In this document: in pieces, positions 19,345 through 29,090 of the stretch
Position numbering within the stretch: position 1 is the first letter of the stretch
Layout: every line of letters starts with the position of its first letter
Origin: Weissella thailandensis
GTDB taxonomy: Bacteria > Bacillota > Bacilli > Lactobacillales > Lactobacillaceae
Length of the DNA: 64,000 bases
Direction: 5' to 3'
Assembly: GCF_005405465.1 (NCBI RefSeq)
Contig: NZ_BJEC01000007.1
Coordinates: forward strand, 1-64,000
Position numbers and translations under genes: made by a program
Notes under the pieces: model-generated
Seen by the model: only the letters and a program-made list of their open reading frames with translations
Told to the model about the DNA's origin: nothing
Database searches by the model: none

Positions 19345-19998
19345 ATGATCGTACTATCGGGAACTATTGGTGCTGGGAAGACCAGCTTAACAACGATGCT
19401 CGCAGAACATTTAGGAAGCGAAGCCTTATACGAATCCGTTGATGATAATCCTATTCTGCCATTGTTTTATGAGGACCCAAAACGTTACGGATTCTTGTTG
19501 CAAAATTATTTTTTGAATAAGCGTTTGGATAACATCAAAGATGCACAAGGTAGTCAATTGAACGTGATTGATCGATCTATCTTTGAAGATTTGTTGTTAT
19601 TCAAGTTAAATGCAGACTTAGATAGAGCAACGCAAACTGAAGTGCAAATTTATGGTGATTTGTTAAATAACATTATGGAGCAAGTCGACTTTTCAGATGA
19701 AGCCATTGTCAAAACACCGGATTTGTTGATTTATATTCATGTTAGTTTTGATACGATGCTAGAACGTATTAAAAAGCGTGGCCGTGATTATGAACAAATA
19801 GCCAATGATCCATCATTGTACGACTATTATAAGAGTTTGAATGAACGCTATGTGGCTTGGTTTGATGCTTATGACCGGTCCCCAAAGTTAAGTATTGATG
19901 GTGACCAATATGATTTTGTGGCTGATGAGTCAGCAGCAAAAAAAGTATTAGCATTAATTGACCAAAAAATTAGTGAATTGGGCTTACAGGGTGAATAG
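19345..19998 (+). CDS. Deoxynucleoside kinase (deoxyadenosine/deoxyguanosine kinase type)
   Basis: It phosphorylates deoxynucleosides to monophosphates for DNA precursor salvage. The 217-residue protein has the P-loop GTIGAGKTS (6-14), the catalytic glutamate segment [18 protein letters not shown], the DRS motif in IDRSIFED and the lid region [11 protein letters not shown]. This matches the dAK/dGK family of lactobacilli. Which deoxynucleoside is preferred cannot be read from the sequence. Only one copy is present here, whereas some lactobacilli have a tandem pair. It is cotranscribed with serS, 13 bases downstream. Confidence 0.88.
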   Translation: MIVLSGTIGAGKTSLTTMLAEHLGSEALYESVDDNPILPLFYEDPKRYGFLLQNYFLNKRLDNIKDAQGSQLNVIDRSIFEDLLLFKLNADLDRATQTEVQIYGDLLNNIMEQVDFSDEAIVKTPDLLIYIHVSFDTMLERIKKRGRDYEQIANDPSLYDYYKSLNERYVAWFDAYDRSPKLSIDGDQYDFVADESAAKKVLALIDQKISELGLQGE

Positions 19999-20011
19999 GA
20001 GAGTAAATGTT

Positions 20012-21295
20012 ATGTTAGATATGAAGCTAATTCGTCATGAGACGGAACAAGTAAAAGAACGTTTAGCAACGCGTGGGGTTGCTCCGGAAGAAGTTGATGC
20101 ATTGGTAGCCGATGATGCGAAGCGTCGTGAGCTATTAGTCCAAACTGAAGAATTAAAAGCACGTCGTAATACTGTGTCAGATCAAATTGGTCTTAAGAAG
20201 CGCCAAAAGGAAGATGCTAGTGACGTGATTGCTGAGATGCAACAAGTTTCAGCCACAATCAAAGAATTGGATGAACAAGTCACAGCACTAGACAAGCAAA
20301 TTAAAGAACGCGCTTTGCACTTCCCAAATTTGCCAAATGAGACGATCCCAGTTGGGCCAGATGAGGACTCAAACCGTGAAGAGCGCAAGTGGGGTGAGAT
20401 TCCTAGTTTTGACTTTACACCAAAAGCCCATTTTGAAATTGGTGAAGACTTAGGTATTTTGGATTTTGAACGTGGTGCCAAAGTATCTGGTGCGCGTTTT
20501 GTTTATTATGTAGGTCAAGGGGCTCGTTTAGAGCGAGCAGTTTATAACTTTATGCTTGATGAACATCAAAAAGAAGGTTATAAGGAAATGATCACGCCTT
20601 ATCTTGTCAAAGATGAAGCAATGTATGGTACAGGACAATACCCAAAGTTTATGGATGATGCCTATCGTGTTGGTACTAATGACGATATGACCTTGATTCC
20701 TACGGCTGAAGTGCCTTTGACTAACTATTTCCGCGAAGAAGTTATTGATGCTGATAAATTACCTTATAGCGTGACTGCTTTATCACCAGCATTCCGTCAA
20801 GAAGCTGGGTCAGCTGGACGTGATACGCGTGGTTTGATTCGTATGCACCAATTCAATAAAGTTGAAATGGTAAAATTCACTAAGCAAGAAGATTCATATC
20901 AAGCATTAGAAGATATGACGGTCAATGCAGAAAGCTTGTTGAAAAAGTTGAACTTACCATACCACGTTATTACCCTATCAACAGGAGACATGGGCTTCTC
21001 GGCAGCTAAAACATATGATGTGGAAGTTTGGATGCCCCAACAAGATATTTATCGTGAGATTTCTTCTGTATCAAATACAGAAGCTTTCCAGGCTCGTCGT
21101 GCACGTATTCAATATCGTGATGAAAACGGTAAGCTACAATTTGCCCACACCTTAAATGGATCAGGTTTGGCCGTTGGTCGTACAGTTGCTGCAATCTTGG
21201 AAAACTATCAAAATCAAGATGGTACAGTGACGATTCCAGAAGTTTTGCGTCCATACTTTGGTGCTGATAAGATTGTGCCTGAAGATTCTTTGTAA
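20012..21295 (+). CDS. serS: Serine--tRNA ligase
   Basis: It charges tRNA-Ser with serine. The ATG at 20012 is preferred because AGGAGAG lies 8 bases upstream and the product (427 residues, [18 protein letters not shown]) begins as SerRS proteins do. Earlier in-frame starts lie inside the kinase gene. The N-terminal coiled-coil arm that grips tRNA-Ser spans about residues 30-100. Class II motifs are visible: motif 2 in [23 protein letters not shown] and motif 3 in [20 protein letters not shown] terminator follows. Confidence 0.96.
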   Translation: MLDMKLIRHETEQVKERLATRGVAPEEVDALVADDAKRRELLVQTEELKARRNTVSDQIGLKKRQKEDASDVIAEMQQVSATIKELDEQVTALDKQIKERALHFPNLPNETIPVGPDEDSNREERKWGEIPSFDFTPKAHFEIGEDLGILDFERGAKVSGARFVYYVGQGARLERAVYNFMLDEHQKEGYKEMITPYLVKDEAMYGTGQYPKFMDDAYRVGTNDDMTLIPTAEVPLTNYFREEVIDADKLPYSVTALSPAFRQEAGSAGRDTRGLIRMHQFNKVEMVKFTKQEDSYQALEDMTVNAESLLKKLNLPYHVITLSTGDMGFSAAKTYDVEVWMPQQDIYREISSVSNTEAFQARRARIQYRDENGKLQFAHTLNGSGLAVGRTVAAILENYQNQDGTVTIPEVLRPYFGADKIVPEDSL

Positions 21296-21315
21296 TTAAT
21301 AACAGTTGAACGTAG

Positions 21316-21353
21316 AGAGATTGAGACAGAATAAATGTCTCAATCTCTTTTTT
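21316..21353 (+). terminator. Terminator after serS
   Basis: AGAGATTGAGACA and TGTCTCAATCTCT form a perfect 13-bp stem followed by T6. Confidence 0.9.
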
Positions 21354-21372
21354 AAAATGCATTAACAATAAT

Positions 21373-21398
21373 GCTATAAATTTTGTAGCATAAACGCG
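21373..21398 (+). repeat. Interspersed repeat R2, copy 1
   Basis: This 26-base element begins GCTATAAATTTTGTAGC (itself partly palindromic) and ends ATAAACGCG. It matches the reverse complement of 34160-34185 at 25 of 26 bases. It lies just after the serS terminator in a gene-free stretch of 297 bases (21296-21592) that otherwise holds only the tRNA promoter. Confidence 0.7.
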
Positions 21399-21522
21399 CT
21401 ATAACAGATTAAAACTAAAAAAGAGTTGCAAGAAGTGATAAAACCTAGTATTATATATCAAGTGGTAAGTTGTTGTTAGTCATAGCGCACTAACCACAAG
21501 GTGTAAAAAATCTGAAAAAGTG

Positions 21523-21579
21523 TTGACACTTGTTCGTAGATTGGATATACTATAAAAGTTGTCTCGAGTGTTTCACTCG
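21523..21579 (+). promoter_or_regulatory. Promoter of the tRNA cluster, with a leader hairpin
   Basis: TTGACA (21523-21528) and TATACT (21546-21551) with a 17-base spacer make a strong promoter. CGAGTG-TTT-CACTCG at 21565-21579 is a short hairpin at the start of the precursor RNA. Confidence 0.85.
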
Positions 21580-21592
21580 TTAGACGTCTGTT

Positions 21593-21675
21593 GCGGATGT
21601 GGCGGAACTGGCAGACGCGCTGGATTTAGGTTCCAGTGCCCCTAGGGCGTGCAGGTTCGATTCCTGTCATCCGTA
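21593..21675 (+). tRNA. tRNA-Leu (TAG)
   Basis: An 83-nt type II tRNA with a long variable arm (GTGCCCCTAGGGCGT). The anticodon stem is CTGGA/TCCAG with loop TTTAGGT, giving anticodon TAG. CCA is not encoded. Confidence 0.95.
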
Positions 21676-21695
21676 TATCGATTATCGATACAGAA

Positions 21696-21768
21696 GCCGA
21701 CTTAGCTCAGCTGGCAGAGCGCTTCACTAGTAATGAAGAGGTCGCTGGTTCGAATCCAGTAGTCGGCA
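21696..21768 (+). tRNA. tRNA-Thr (AGT)
   Basis: A 73-nt cloverleaf with acceptor GCCGACT/AGTCGGC, anticodon stem CTTCA/TGAAG and loop CTAGTAA, giving anticodon AGT. An A at position 34 is unusual outside tRNA-Arg in bacteria and would need deamination to inosine, presumably by the TadA encoded at 45253-45780. Confidence 0.93.
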
Positions 21769-21774
21769 TCCCAT

Positions 21775-21847
21775 GCGAACATAGTTCAGCTGGTAGAACG
21801 CTACCTTGCCATGGTAGAGGTCGCGGGTCCGAATCCCGTTGTTCGCT
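21775..21847 (+). tRNA. tRNA-Gly (GCC)
   Basis: Acceptor GCGAACA/TGTTCGC, anticodon stem CTACC/GGTAG with loop TTGCCAT, giving anticodon GCC. CCA is not encoded. Confidence 0.95.
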
Positions 21848-21878
21848 TTCTTCCAATTTGGGAAGTTTTAAATAATAT

Positions 21879-21952
21879 GCACCTATAGCGCAACTGGATA
21901 GAGTGTCTGACTACGAATCAGAAGGTTGAAGGTTCGAATCCTTCTAGGTGCA
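21879..21952 (+). tRNA. tRNA-Arg (ACG)
   Basis: A 74-nt cloverleaf with acceptor GCACCTA/TAGGTGC, anticodon stem TCTGA/TCAGA and loop CTACGAA, giving anticodon ACG. This is the standard TadA substrate, read as ICG. Confidence 0.95.
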
Positions 21953-21958
21953 TCAATT

Positions 21959-21997
21959 AAAGAGGTTGAGACAAGACTTGTCTCAACCTCTTTTTAT
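21959..21997 (+). terminator. Terminator of the tRNA cluster
   Basis: AAGAGGTTGAGACA pairs with TGTCTCAACCTCTT, followed by T5. Confidence 0.9.
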
Positions 21998-22041
21998 GCC
22001 AAATTCACATTTTTTAAAAAAGATGTGAATGTTTAGTGGCA

Positions 22042-22084
22042 TTGACTTGCAATGCGTTTTATAATTATGTCAATATTGGTCAAG
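22042..22084 (+). promoter_or_regulatory. ctsR-clpC promoter with CtsR operator
   Basis: TGTCAAT-ATT-GGTCAAG at 22068-22084 fits the CtsR heptad direct repeat (RGTCAAA, three bases, RGTCAAA) with few deviations. It lies immediately after TATAAT (22060-22065), so bound CtsR would block initiation. TTGACT at 22042-22047 is the nearest -35 but is closer than usual to that -10. This makes the operon self-repressed and heat- or stress-inducible. Confidence 0.75.
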
Positions 22085-22096
22085 GGGGTGAAGGAC

Positions 22097-22573
22097 ATGG
22101 CTGATTCAAATATGTCGGATAATATTGAGGCATACTTGAAACAAATTTTACAGCAGGCGAATGAAGTTGAAATTCGTCGGGCTGAAATTGCCCGCCGCTT
22201 TAACGTCGTGCCATCACAGATTAATTATGTGATTAAAACACGATTTGGTGCTGAAAATGGTTATTTGGTAGAATCAAAGCGTGGCGGTGGTGGCTATATT
22301 CGTATTGTGAAAATGGCACTACGAACAGAGCCTGATCTCATTGATGAAATGAGACAGAGTCTCCCTGAGATTGTTAGCTTTAGAACAGCAACAGCCGTGA
22401 TATCTAGCTTGTATCGAGAAAAGATTTTGACGCAACGTGAAGGTGAACTCCTTTTAACAATGTTATCGAAGGAAACGTTAGCCGTTGGTGACGTAGCGAT
22501 ACAAGGTCAACTACGAGCAAGATTATTACAGCAATTATTGAACCGTTTACGGTTTGAAAGTGAGCGTGATTAA
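22097..22573 (+). CDS. ctsR: Transcriptional repressor CtsR
   Basis: It represses class III heat-shock genes (clp family) and is released when heat unfolds it. The ATG at 22097 with AAGGGGGTG 6 bases upstream gives 158 residues starting MADSNMSDNIEAYLKQIL, the typical CtsR beginning. The N-terminal winged helix includes RRAEIARRFNVVPSQINYVI and the glycine-rich wing ESKRGGGGYIRI. A C-terminal domain follows. Unlike in Bacillus there are no mcsA and mcsB genes between ctsR and clpC. Confidence 0.96.
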   Translation: MADSNMSDNIEAYLKQILQQANEVEIRRAEIARRFNVVPSQINYVIKTRFGAENGYLVESKRGGGGYIRIVKMALRTEPDLIDEMRQSLPEIVSFRTATAVISSLYREKILTQREGELLLTMLSKETLAVGDVAIQGQLRARLLQQLLNRLRFESERD

Positions 22574-22574
22574 T

Positions 22575-25070
22575 ATGGATAATCAATATACACCGAGTGC
22601 AAAAAACGTTTTAGTCGTTGCACAGGAACAAGCAAAATATTTTAAACATCAAGCCGTTGGTACTGAGCATTTGTTACTTGCTTTAGCAATTGAAAAAGAA
22701 GGTATTGCTAGCAAGGTCATGCAACAATTCAATGTGGTTGATGATGACATTAAAAGTCAAATTGAACAATTTACGGGTTATGGTACGTTATCTCGTGCTG
22801 AAAAAGAATCTTATTTACCATATTCACCAAAGGCAGCTGAGATACTACGTCTAGCAAACGAGAGTGCTGTAAAATTGCATCAAGAGCGTACAGGAACTGA
22901 GCACTTGCTATTGGCTTTATTATCGGATGAAACGATTTTTTCATCGCGTATTTTGATCAATTTAGGGGTAAACCCACAAGAAATGCGCCGGGCTATTTTA
23001 CGTAAACTAGGTGTTAGTGAAGCGCCTAAGCGACGTGACCCTCGTCGTAAGCGTGGCAATCAAGCTCAGCAAACTGAAGGAACACCAACTTTGGATGCCT
23101 TAGCACGTGATTTAACACAATTGGCTCGTGACAAGAAAATGGATCCAGTGGTTGGGCGTGAAACTGAGGTGAAACGAGTTATCCAAATTCTGTCACGCCG
23201 TACGAAAAACAATCCAGTTTTGATTGGTGAGCCAGGTGTTGGTAAAACAGCGATTGCTGAAGGACTAGCACAGAAAATCATTGCTGGTGATGTACCTTCA
23301 GATATGACACAAAAACGCTTAATGATGCTGGATATGGGATCATTAGTTGCGGGGACAAAATACCGTGGTGAATTTGAAGATCGTTTGAAAAAGGTGATTG
23401 ATGAAATTCAACATGATGGCCAAGTTATCTTGTTTATTGATGAGTTACATACACTGATTGGTGCAGGTGGTGCGGAAGGTGCCATTGATGCATCAAATAT
23501 TTTGAAACCGGCCTTGGCTCGTGGTGAATTGCAAACGATTGGTGCAACAACACTAAATGAGTATCAAAAATATATCGAAGCAGATGCAGCCCTTGAGCGT
23601 CGTTTTGCCCAGGTCAGTGTTAATGAACCAACGCAGGCTGATGCTATCGCCATTCTAAAGGGATTAAAGGATCGTTACGAAAAGCACCATCAAGTTGCTA
23701 TTCCTGATGAAACGATCGTTGAAGCGGTTAAACTTTCAGAGCGGTATGTCACGGAACTCTACCTACCTGATAAGGCCATTGATATTATGGATGAAGCAGC
23801 AGCTAAGGTACGAATTGACCGAGTTGGCCATGAAACCCCATTAGCAAAACAGCAAGAGAAGTTAGCGACGTTGCGTCAAGAAAAAGATGCAGCTATTGAA
23901 CGATTAGACTTTGAGCTAGCTGCGGAATTGCGTAAAAAAGAGATGAGTCAAAAGCGACGTATTGACAAACAACTAGATGCACAGGCTGATAGTGATGGTG
24001 ATACTCAAGCAAAGTATGACTTGGTACTTTCGTTGCATGATATTGCCGAGGTCGTTTCTGAGCAAACTGGTGTGCCAGTAACCCAAATGGAAAAGTCTGA
24101 AAAAGATCGCTTGATCAATTTGGAAAAGGTGCTGCATGATCGCGTTGTTGGCCAAGATGAAGCAGTTTCAGCCATCGCACGTTCAATTCGCCGGGCGCGT
24201 TCAGGATTGAAAGACCCTAAACGACCAATTGGTACCTTCTTGTTCTTAGGACCGACTGGAACTGGTAAAACTGAATTAGCGAAGGCTTTAGCTGAAGCAA
24301 TGTTTGGTTCAGAAGATAATATGATTCGTGTTGATATGTCAGAATACCGTGAAGCTTATTCGGCTAGTCGTTTGGTTGGGTCAGCACCTGGCTACGTTGG
24401 TTATGAGGAAGGTGGCCAGCTAACTGAAAAAGTTCGTCGTCAACCATACTCAGTCGTATTGCTTGATGAGGCCGAAAAAGCACACCCAGATATCTACAAT
24501 TTGATGTTGCAGGTCTTTGACGATGGCTTCTTAACAGACTCTAAGGGTCGTAAGGTCGACTTTAGGAATACGATTATTATCATGACGTCAAATCTTGGTG
24601 CAACTCGTCTACGCGATGAAAAGTCAGTTGGATTCGGTGCTGTTGATAAGATGTCTGACTATAATGCAATGCGTGATACGATTATGCAGACAGTTAAGGA
24701 AACTTTCCGCCCTGAATTTATCAACCGTTTGGATGAAGTTGTGGTCTTCCATTCATTGAATAAGGATGAACTTCACCAAATTGTTAAATTGATGTCAAAG
24801 TCAGTTTTGCAACGTATTGGTGAACAAGGATTCAAGGTTAAAATTACACCAGCGGCAATTGATGTGATTGCCAAAGCTGGCTTTGATCCAGAATATGGTG
24901 CGCGTCCAATTAGACGAGCATTGCAGTCGAAGATCGAAGATGCATTATCTGAAGAATTGTTAACTGGTAAGGTTACGGTTAACGATCAAGTGACGATTGG
25001 TGCTAAGAGTGGTGAGATCAATATTACTGTAAAACAACCTAAAAAAGACGTTGAAACCGTCACTGAATAA
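22575..25070 (+). CDS. clpC: ATP-dependent Clp protease ATP-binding subunit ClpC
   Basis: This Hsp100 unfoldase feeds proteins to ClpP and aids refolding. The 831 residues contain two Clp N-terminal repeats (about 3-150), AAA domain 1 with P-loop GEPGVGKT, a UVR-like M domain (about 420-455, [20 protein letters not shown]), AAA domain 2 with [14 protein letters not shown], and the ClpB D2-small domain with [10 protein letters not shown]. The ATG at 22575 begins 1 base after the ctsR stop and gives the usual [13 protein letters not shown]. An upstream in-frame ATG overlaps ctsR. Without McsB the arginine-phosphate adaptor route seems absent from this operon. Confidence 0.95.
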   Translation: MDNQYTPSAKNVLVVAQEQAKYFKHQAVGTEHLLLALAIEKEGIASKVMQQFNVVDDDIKSQIEQFTGYGTLSRAEKESYLPYSPKAAEILRLANESAVKLHQERTGTEHLLLALLSDETIFSSRILINLGVNPQEMRRAILRKLGVSEAPKRRDPRRKRGNQAQQTEGTPTLDALARDLTQLARDKKMDPVVGRETEVKRVIQILSRRTKNNPVLIGEPGVGKTAIAEGLAQKIIAGDVPSDMTQKRLMMLDMGSLVAGTKYRGEFEDRLKKVIDEIQHDGQVILFIDELHTLIGAGGAEGAIDASNILKPALARGELQTIGATTLNEYQKYIEADAALERRFAQVSVNEPTQADAIAILKGLKDRYEKHHQVAIPDETIVEAVKLSERYVTELYLPDKAIDIMDEAAAKVRIDRVGHETPLAKQQEKLATLRQEKDAAIERLDFELAAELRKKEMSQKRRIDKQLDAQADSDGDTQAKYDLVLSLHDIAEVVSEQTGVPVTQMEKSEKDRLINLEKVLHDRVVGQDEAVSAIARSIRRARSGLKDPKRPIGTFLFLGPTGTGKTELAKALAEAMFGSEDNMIRVDMSEYREAYSASRLVGSAPGYVGYEEGGQLTEKVRRQPYSVVLLDEAEKAHPDIYNLMLQVFDDGFLTDSKGRKVDFRNTIIIMTSNLGATRLRDEKSVGFGAVDKMSDYNAMRDTIMQTVKETFRPEFINRLDEVVVFHSLNKDELHQIVKLMSKSVLQRIGEQGFKVKITPAAIDVIAKAGFDPEYGARPIRRALQSKIEDALSEELLTGKVTVNDQVTIGAKSGEINITVKQPKKDVETVTE

Positions 25071-25078
25071 ATAATTAA

Positions 25079-25127
25079 AAAGTAAGCGTTGACAAGAATT
25101 GTTTTTCTTGATAATGCTTACTTTTTC
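25079..25127 (+). terminator. Terminator after clpC
   Basis: AAAAAGTAAGC pairs with GCTTACTTTTT, with an inner CAAGAA/TTCTTG type stem. The 3' part overlaps the promoter of the rpoB transcript. Confidence 0.75.
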
Positions 25128-25136
25128 TTGTATACT
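25108..25136 (+). promoter_or_regulatory. Promoter of rpoB-rpoC
   Basis: TTGATA (25108-25113) and TATACT (25131-25136) with a 17-base spacer. The -35 lies inside the clpC terminator hairpin, a compact arrangement. Confidence 0.7.
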
Positions 25137-25157
25137 TATCATTAGTTTAATTGTGTA

Positions 25158-25249
25158 TAAGACAATGGCTGATAGGAAATATTGTCCCTGGAAGCCTGCA
25201 TATTAACGACAAGAGCGTTTTCAGGTATGGGGATGCTGTTGTCTTTTTT
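25158..25249 (+). ncRNA. Structured rpoB leader, probable Lacto-rpoB type, with terminator
   Basis: The untranslated leader folds into GACAAT/ATTGTC (25161-25166 with 25181-25186), a middle CCTG/CAGG pairing, and a terminator-like stem GACAA-AGC/GCT-TTGTC (25208-25242) followed by T6. Position and layout fit the Lacto-rpoB motif, a conserved structure described only from the 5' regions of lactic acid bacterial rpoB genes. The T-run suggests control by attenuation of RNA polymerase synthesis. I could not score it against the family model. Confidence 0.55.
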
Positions 25250-25339
25250 GCACTTAAAAACCAGTAAAAATCAGAAATTGTTAACAAACTGTAATATAAC
25301 TGGGTGCACAGTTGGCCAATTCAAAGCGAGGTGGAAAAC

Positions 25340-28300
25340 TTGGTAGGAACGCTTGTAAAGTATGGTAAACACCGTGTTCGTCGTAGTTATGCACGAATCA
25401 AGGAAGTTCTTGATTTGCCTAACTTGATCGAAATTCAAACGGACTCATACAACTGGTTCTTGGATGAAGGATTACGTGAAATGTTTATGGACATTTTGCC
25501 AATTGAGGATTTCCAAGGTAAGTTGTCTCTAGAATTTGTGGACTATAAGCTCATGGAGCCAAAGTACACAGTAGAAGAAGCTCGTAACCATGATGCTAAT
25601 TATTCAGCACCATTGCACGTTACGTTGCGCTTAACCAATCAGGAAACTGGTGAAATCAAATCACAAGACGTGTTCTTTGGTGATTTCCCATTAATGACAC
25701 CAGCAGGAACATTTATTATTAATGGTGCTGAACGTGTTATTGTCTCACAATTAGTACGTTCTCCTGGTGTGTACTACAATGAAGAATTAGATAAGAACGG
25801 ACGTCCAAATTACGGTACGACATTCATTCCAAGTCGTGGTGCTTGGTTGGAATTTGAAACAGATGCTAAGGGTCTTAGCTATGTTCGTATTGACCGTACT
25901 CGTAAGCTACCAATCACAGAATTGGTACGTGCATTGGGTTATGGATCAGATTCAGAAATCCTACAAATGTTAGGTGATCAATATGATTCTATTTCATTAA
26001 CCTTGGATAAAGATGTGCATAAGGACATCGAGGATTCTCGAGTTGAAGAGTCTTTGAAGGATATCTACGAACGTTTACGTCCGGGAGAGCCTAAGACGGC
26101 TGATTCAGCACGTGCCTTGTTGACTGCACGTTTCTTCGATCCAAAGCGTTATGATTTGGCACCAGTTGGTCGTTACAAGATCAACAAAAAGTTATCATTA
26201 AAGTCACGCTTGATGGGTTGGACTTTGGGTGAGACTTTGGCTGATCCAGATACAGGTGAGATTATTGCCGAAAAGGGTACAGTAATTGATAAGAAGGTTA
26301 TGTCAGCATTGTCTCCTTACTTGGATCGTGAAGATTTCAAGCGGACAACTTTCACACCTTCTGATGATGCAGTTGTTACTGAACCAATGGTTTTGCAAAC
26401 AATCTTGGTTGAGAATCCAGAAGATCCTGAAAAGACGCTACCAATTATTGGTAATGGTCAATTCGATCCAACCATTCGTACAGTAAAGCCAGCTGATATT
26501 ATCGCTGGTATGAACTACTTCTTGAATTTGCCATTGGGCGTTGGTGTTACTGACGATATTGACCACTTGGGTAACCGTCGTATCCGCCGTGTTGGTGAGT
26601 TGCTACAAAATACATTCCGTATTGGTTTGAGCCGTATGGAACGTGTTGTTCGTGAGCGTATGTCAATTCAAGATCCAGATACTGTGACACCACAACAATT
26701 GATCAACATTCGTCCAGTTGTTGCTGCTGTTAAGGAATTCTTTGGTTCATCACAATTGTCACAATTCATGGATCAAACAAACCCATTGGGTGAGTTAACT
26801 AACAAGCGTCGTTTGTCAGCCTTAGGGCCTGGTGGATTGACTCGTGACCGTGCCGGATATGAAGTTCGAGACGTTCACTATACTCACTATGGACGTATGG
26901 ACCCTATCGAAACACCCGAAGGTCCTAACATTGGTTTGATCAACTCATTGGCTACGTATGGACGTGTTAATAAGTACGGATTTATTGAAACACCATATCG
27001 TCGTGTTGATTGGACAACGCATAAGGTTACTGACCGAATCGACTACTTAACAGCCGATGAAGAGGATAACTTTGTGGTTGCACAAGGAAATTCTGTCTTA
27101 AACGATGATGGTTCATTTGCTACGGATACTGTTTTGGCTCGTAAGAGTGATGTGAACACTGAAGTACCAATTGACCAAGTTGATTACATGGACGTTTCTC
27201 CTAAGCAAATCGTTGCGGTTGCTACGGCTGCTATTCCTTTCTTGGAAAACGATGACTCAAACCGTGCTTTGATGGGTGCGAACATGCAACGTCAAGCGGT
27301 TCCTTTGATTGATCCACATGCACCATTAATTGGTACTGGTATCGAATATAAGGCTGCTCATGATGCGGGTGTTGCGCTTATTTCACAATATCCTGGTGTT
27401 GTTGAGTACGTTGATGGTAACGAAATTCGTGTTCGTCGTGAAGATGGTTCATTAGACAAGTATTCATTGATGAAGTTCCGTCGTTCAAACGCCGGTAAGA
27501 ATTACAACCAACGTCCAATTGTTAAAGTTGGTGATAAGATCGATGCCGATGAAGTATTGGCTGATGGTCCATCAATGGAGCAAGGTGAATTGGCATTGGG
27601 TCAAAACCCATTGATTGCCTTTATGACTTGGCAAGGATATAACTTCGAGGATGCCATCATTATTAATGAGCGTTTGATTCGTGATGATGTTTATACATCA
27701 ATCCACATTGAGGAATACGAATCAGAAGCACGTGATACAAAGCTTGGCCCTGAAGAATTTACTCGTGAAATTCCAAATACTGGTGAAGATCAGTTAAAGA
27801 ATTTGGATGAACGCGGTATTATCCGTATTGGTGCTGAAGTTGAAGACGGTGATATTTTGGTTGGTAAGGTAACGCCTAAGGGTGTAACTGAACTATCAGC
27901 CGAAGAGCGTTTGCTACATGCTATTTTCGGTGAGAAGGCTCGTGAAGTACGTGATACTTCATTGAAGGTTCCTCACGGTGGTGGCGGTGTTGTTCAAGAT
28001 GTTCGTATCTTCACTCGTGAAAACGGTGATGAGTTGTCACCAGGTGTTAACCTAATGGTCCGTGTCTATATCGCACAACGTCGTAAGATTCAAGTTGGTG
28101 ATAAGATGGCCGGACGTCACGGTAACAAGGGAACGGTTTCAGTGATTGTTCCTTCTGAAGATATGCCATTCATGCCAGATGGAACGCCAATTGACATTAT
28201 GTTGTCACCAATGGGTGTGCCTTCACGTATGAACATTGGTCAAGTGCTTGAACTACACTTAGGTATGGCTGCACGTGAACTTGGTATCCACGTTGCATCA

Positions 28301-28942
28301 CCTGTCTTTGACGGTGCCCTTGACACGGATATCTGGGATGCTATTCAAGAAGCTGGCTTACCAGCCGATGGAAAGTCAATCTTGTATGATGGTCGTACTG
28401 GTGAAGCCTTCGATAAGCGTATTTCTGTTGGTATCATGCATTACATGAAGCTAGCCCACATGGTTGATGACAAGATTCACGCTCGTTCAATCGGACCTTA
28501 CTCATTGGTTACGCAACAACCACTTGGTGGTAAAGCACAATTCGGTGGCCAACGTTTCGGTGAAATGGAAGTTTGGGCCCTTGAAGCTTATGGTGCTGCA
28601 CACACGTTGCAAGAAATCTTGACTTACAAGTCTGATGATGTTGTTGGACGTGTTAAGACATACGAAGCTATCGTTAAGGGTGAACAAATTCCTAAGCCAG
28701 GTGTGCCTGAGTCATTCCGTGTGTTAGTTAAGGAATTGCAAGCACTTGGTTTGGATATGAAGGTCTTGAATGCCGATGAACGTGAAATTGAATTACGTGA
28801 TATGGATGAGGATGATACAGTTCTTAACATCGATTCAGCTGATAAGAAAACTGACAAATTAGCACAAGAATTTAACGCTGAAGGTGCTGGCAAGACAGCA
28901 AATTCAGATAGTGTTACAAACACTAATAATTCTGCTAATTAA
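25340..28942 (+). CDS. rpoB: DNA-directed RNA polymerase subunit beta
   Basis: This catalytic-core subunit has 1200 residues. I place the start at the TTG at 25340 because AGGTGG lies 6 bases upstream and the product then begins [19 protein letters not shown] after the initiator, as in relatives. Upstream GTG starts are less well placed. The rifampicin region (about [22 protein letters not shown]) carries the normal sensitive residues, including the DQTN, H/N-K and S531-equivalent positions as far as I can align them. The C-terminal [20 protein letters not shown] segment is intact. The acidic, asparagine-rich tail after about residue 1165 is variable. Confidence 0.96.
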   Translation: MVGTLVKYGKHRVRRSYARIKEVLDLPNLIEIQTDSYNWFLDEGLREMFMDILPIEDFQGKLSLEFVDYKLMEPKYTVEEARNHDANYSAPLHVTLRLTNQETGEIKSQDVFFGDFPLMTPAGTFIINGAERVIVSQLVRSPGVYYNEELDKNGRPNYGTTFIPSRGAWLEFETDAKGLSYVRIDRTRKLPITELVRALGYGSDSEILQMLGDQYDSISLTLDKDVHKDIEDSRVEESLKDIYERLRPGEPKTADSARALLTARFFDPKRYDLAPVGRYKINKKLSLKSRLMGWTLGETLADPDTGEIIAEKGTVIDKKVMSALSPYLDREDFKRTTFTPSDDAVVTEPMVLQTILVENPEDPEKTLPIIGNGQFDPTIRTVKPADIIAGMNYFLNLPLGVGVTDDIDHLGNRRIRRVGELLQNTFRIGLSRMERVVRERMSIQDPDTVTPQQLINIRPVVAAVKEFFGSSQLSQFMDQTNPLGELTNKRRLSALGPGGLTRDRAGYEVRDVHYTHYGRMDPIETPEGPNIGLINSLATYGRVNKYGFIETPYRRVDWTTHKVTDRIDYLTADEEDNFVVAQGNSVLNDDGSFATDTVLARKSDVNTEVPIDQVDYMDVSPKQIVAVATAAIPFLENDDSNRALMGANMQRQAVPLIDPHAPLIGTGIEYKAAHDAGVALISQYPGVVEYVDGNEIRVRREDGSLDKYSLMKFRRSNAGKNYNQRPIVKVGDKIDADEVLADGPSMEQGELALGQNPLIAFMTWQGYNFEDAIIINERLIRDDVYTSIHIEEYESEARDTKLGPEEFTREIPNTGEDQLKNLDERGIIRIGAEVEDGDILVGKVTPKGVTELSAEERLLHAIFGEKAREVRDTSLKVPHGGGGVVQDVRIFTRENGDELSPGVNLMVRVYIAQRRKIQVGDKMAGRHGNKGTVSVIVPSEDMPFMPDGTPIDIMLSPMGVPSRMNIGQVLELHLGMAARELGIHVASPVFDGALDTDIWDAIQEAGLPADGKSILYDGRTGEAFDKRISVGIMHYMKLAHMVDDKIHARSIGPYSLVTQQPLGGKAQFGGQRFGEMEVWALEAYGAAHTLQEILTYKSDDVVGRVKTYEAIVKGEQIPKPGVPESFRVLVKELQALGLDMKVLNADEREIELRDMDEDDTVLNIDSADKKTDKLAQEFNAEGAGKTANSDSVTNTNNSAN

Positions 28943-28970
28943 TATACGAATTAAATAAAGTGTTAGCCGA

Positions 28971-29039
28971 CCTAGCGTTTGCTAGGTTTGTGCTTAGTGT
29001 TATAGTCTGCATTGACAATAATACTAAGCACAAATCTAG
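28971..29039 (+). repeat. 22-bp hairpin in the rpoB-rpoC gap, with a competing small hairpin
   Basis: 28982-29003 and 29018-29039 pair over 22 bp (20 Watson-Crick plus two G-U) around a 14-base loop. No T-run follows. A smaller stem CCTAGC-GTTT-GCTAGG at 28971-28986 uses part of the same 5' arm, so both cannot form together. Length and position suggest an RNase III cleavage site or a translational control element between two otherwise cotranscribed genes. Confidence 0.85.
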
Positions 29040-29090
29040 TGGCGTTATGGATCGGACTTGTATAAAGAACCTATGAAAGGGGTCGAACCA

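Noticed and set aside
21636-21875. 79-residue plus-strand frame
   Set aside because: It runs straight through tRNA-Leu, tRNA-Thr and tRNA-Gly and is an artefact of those genes.
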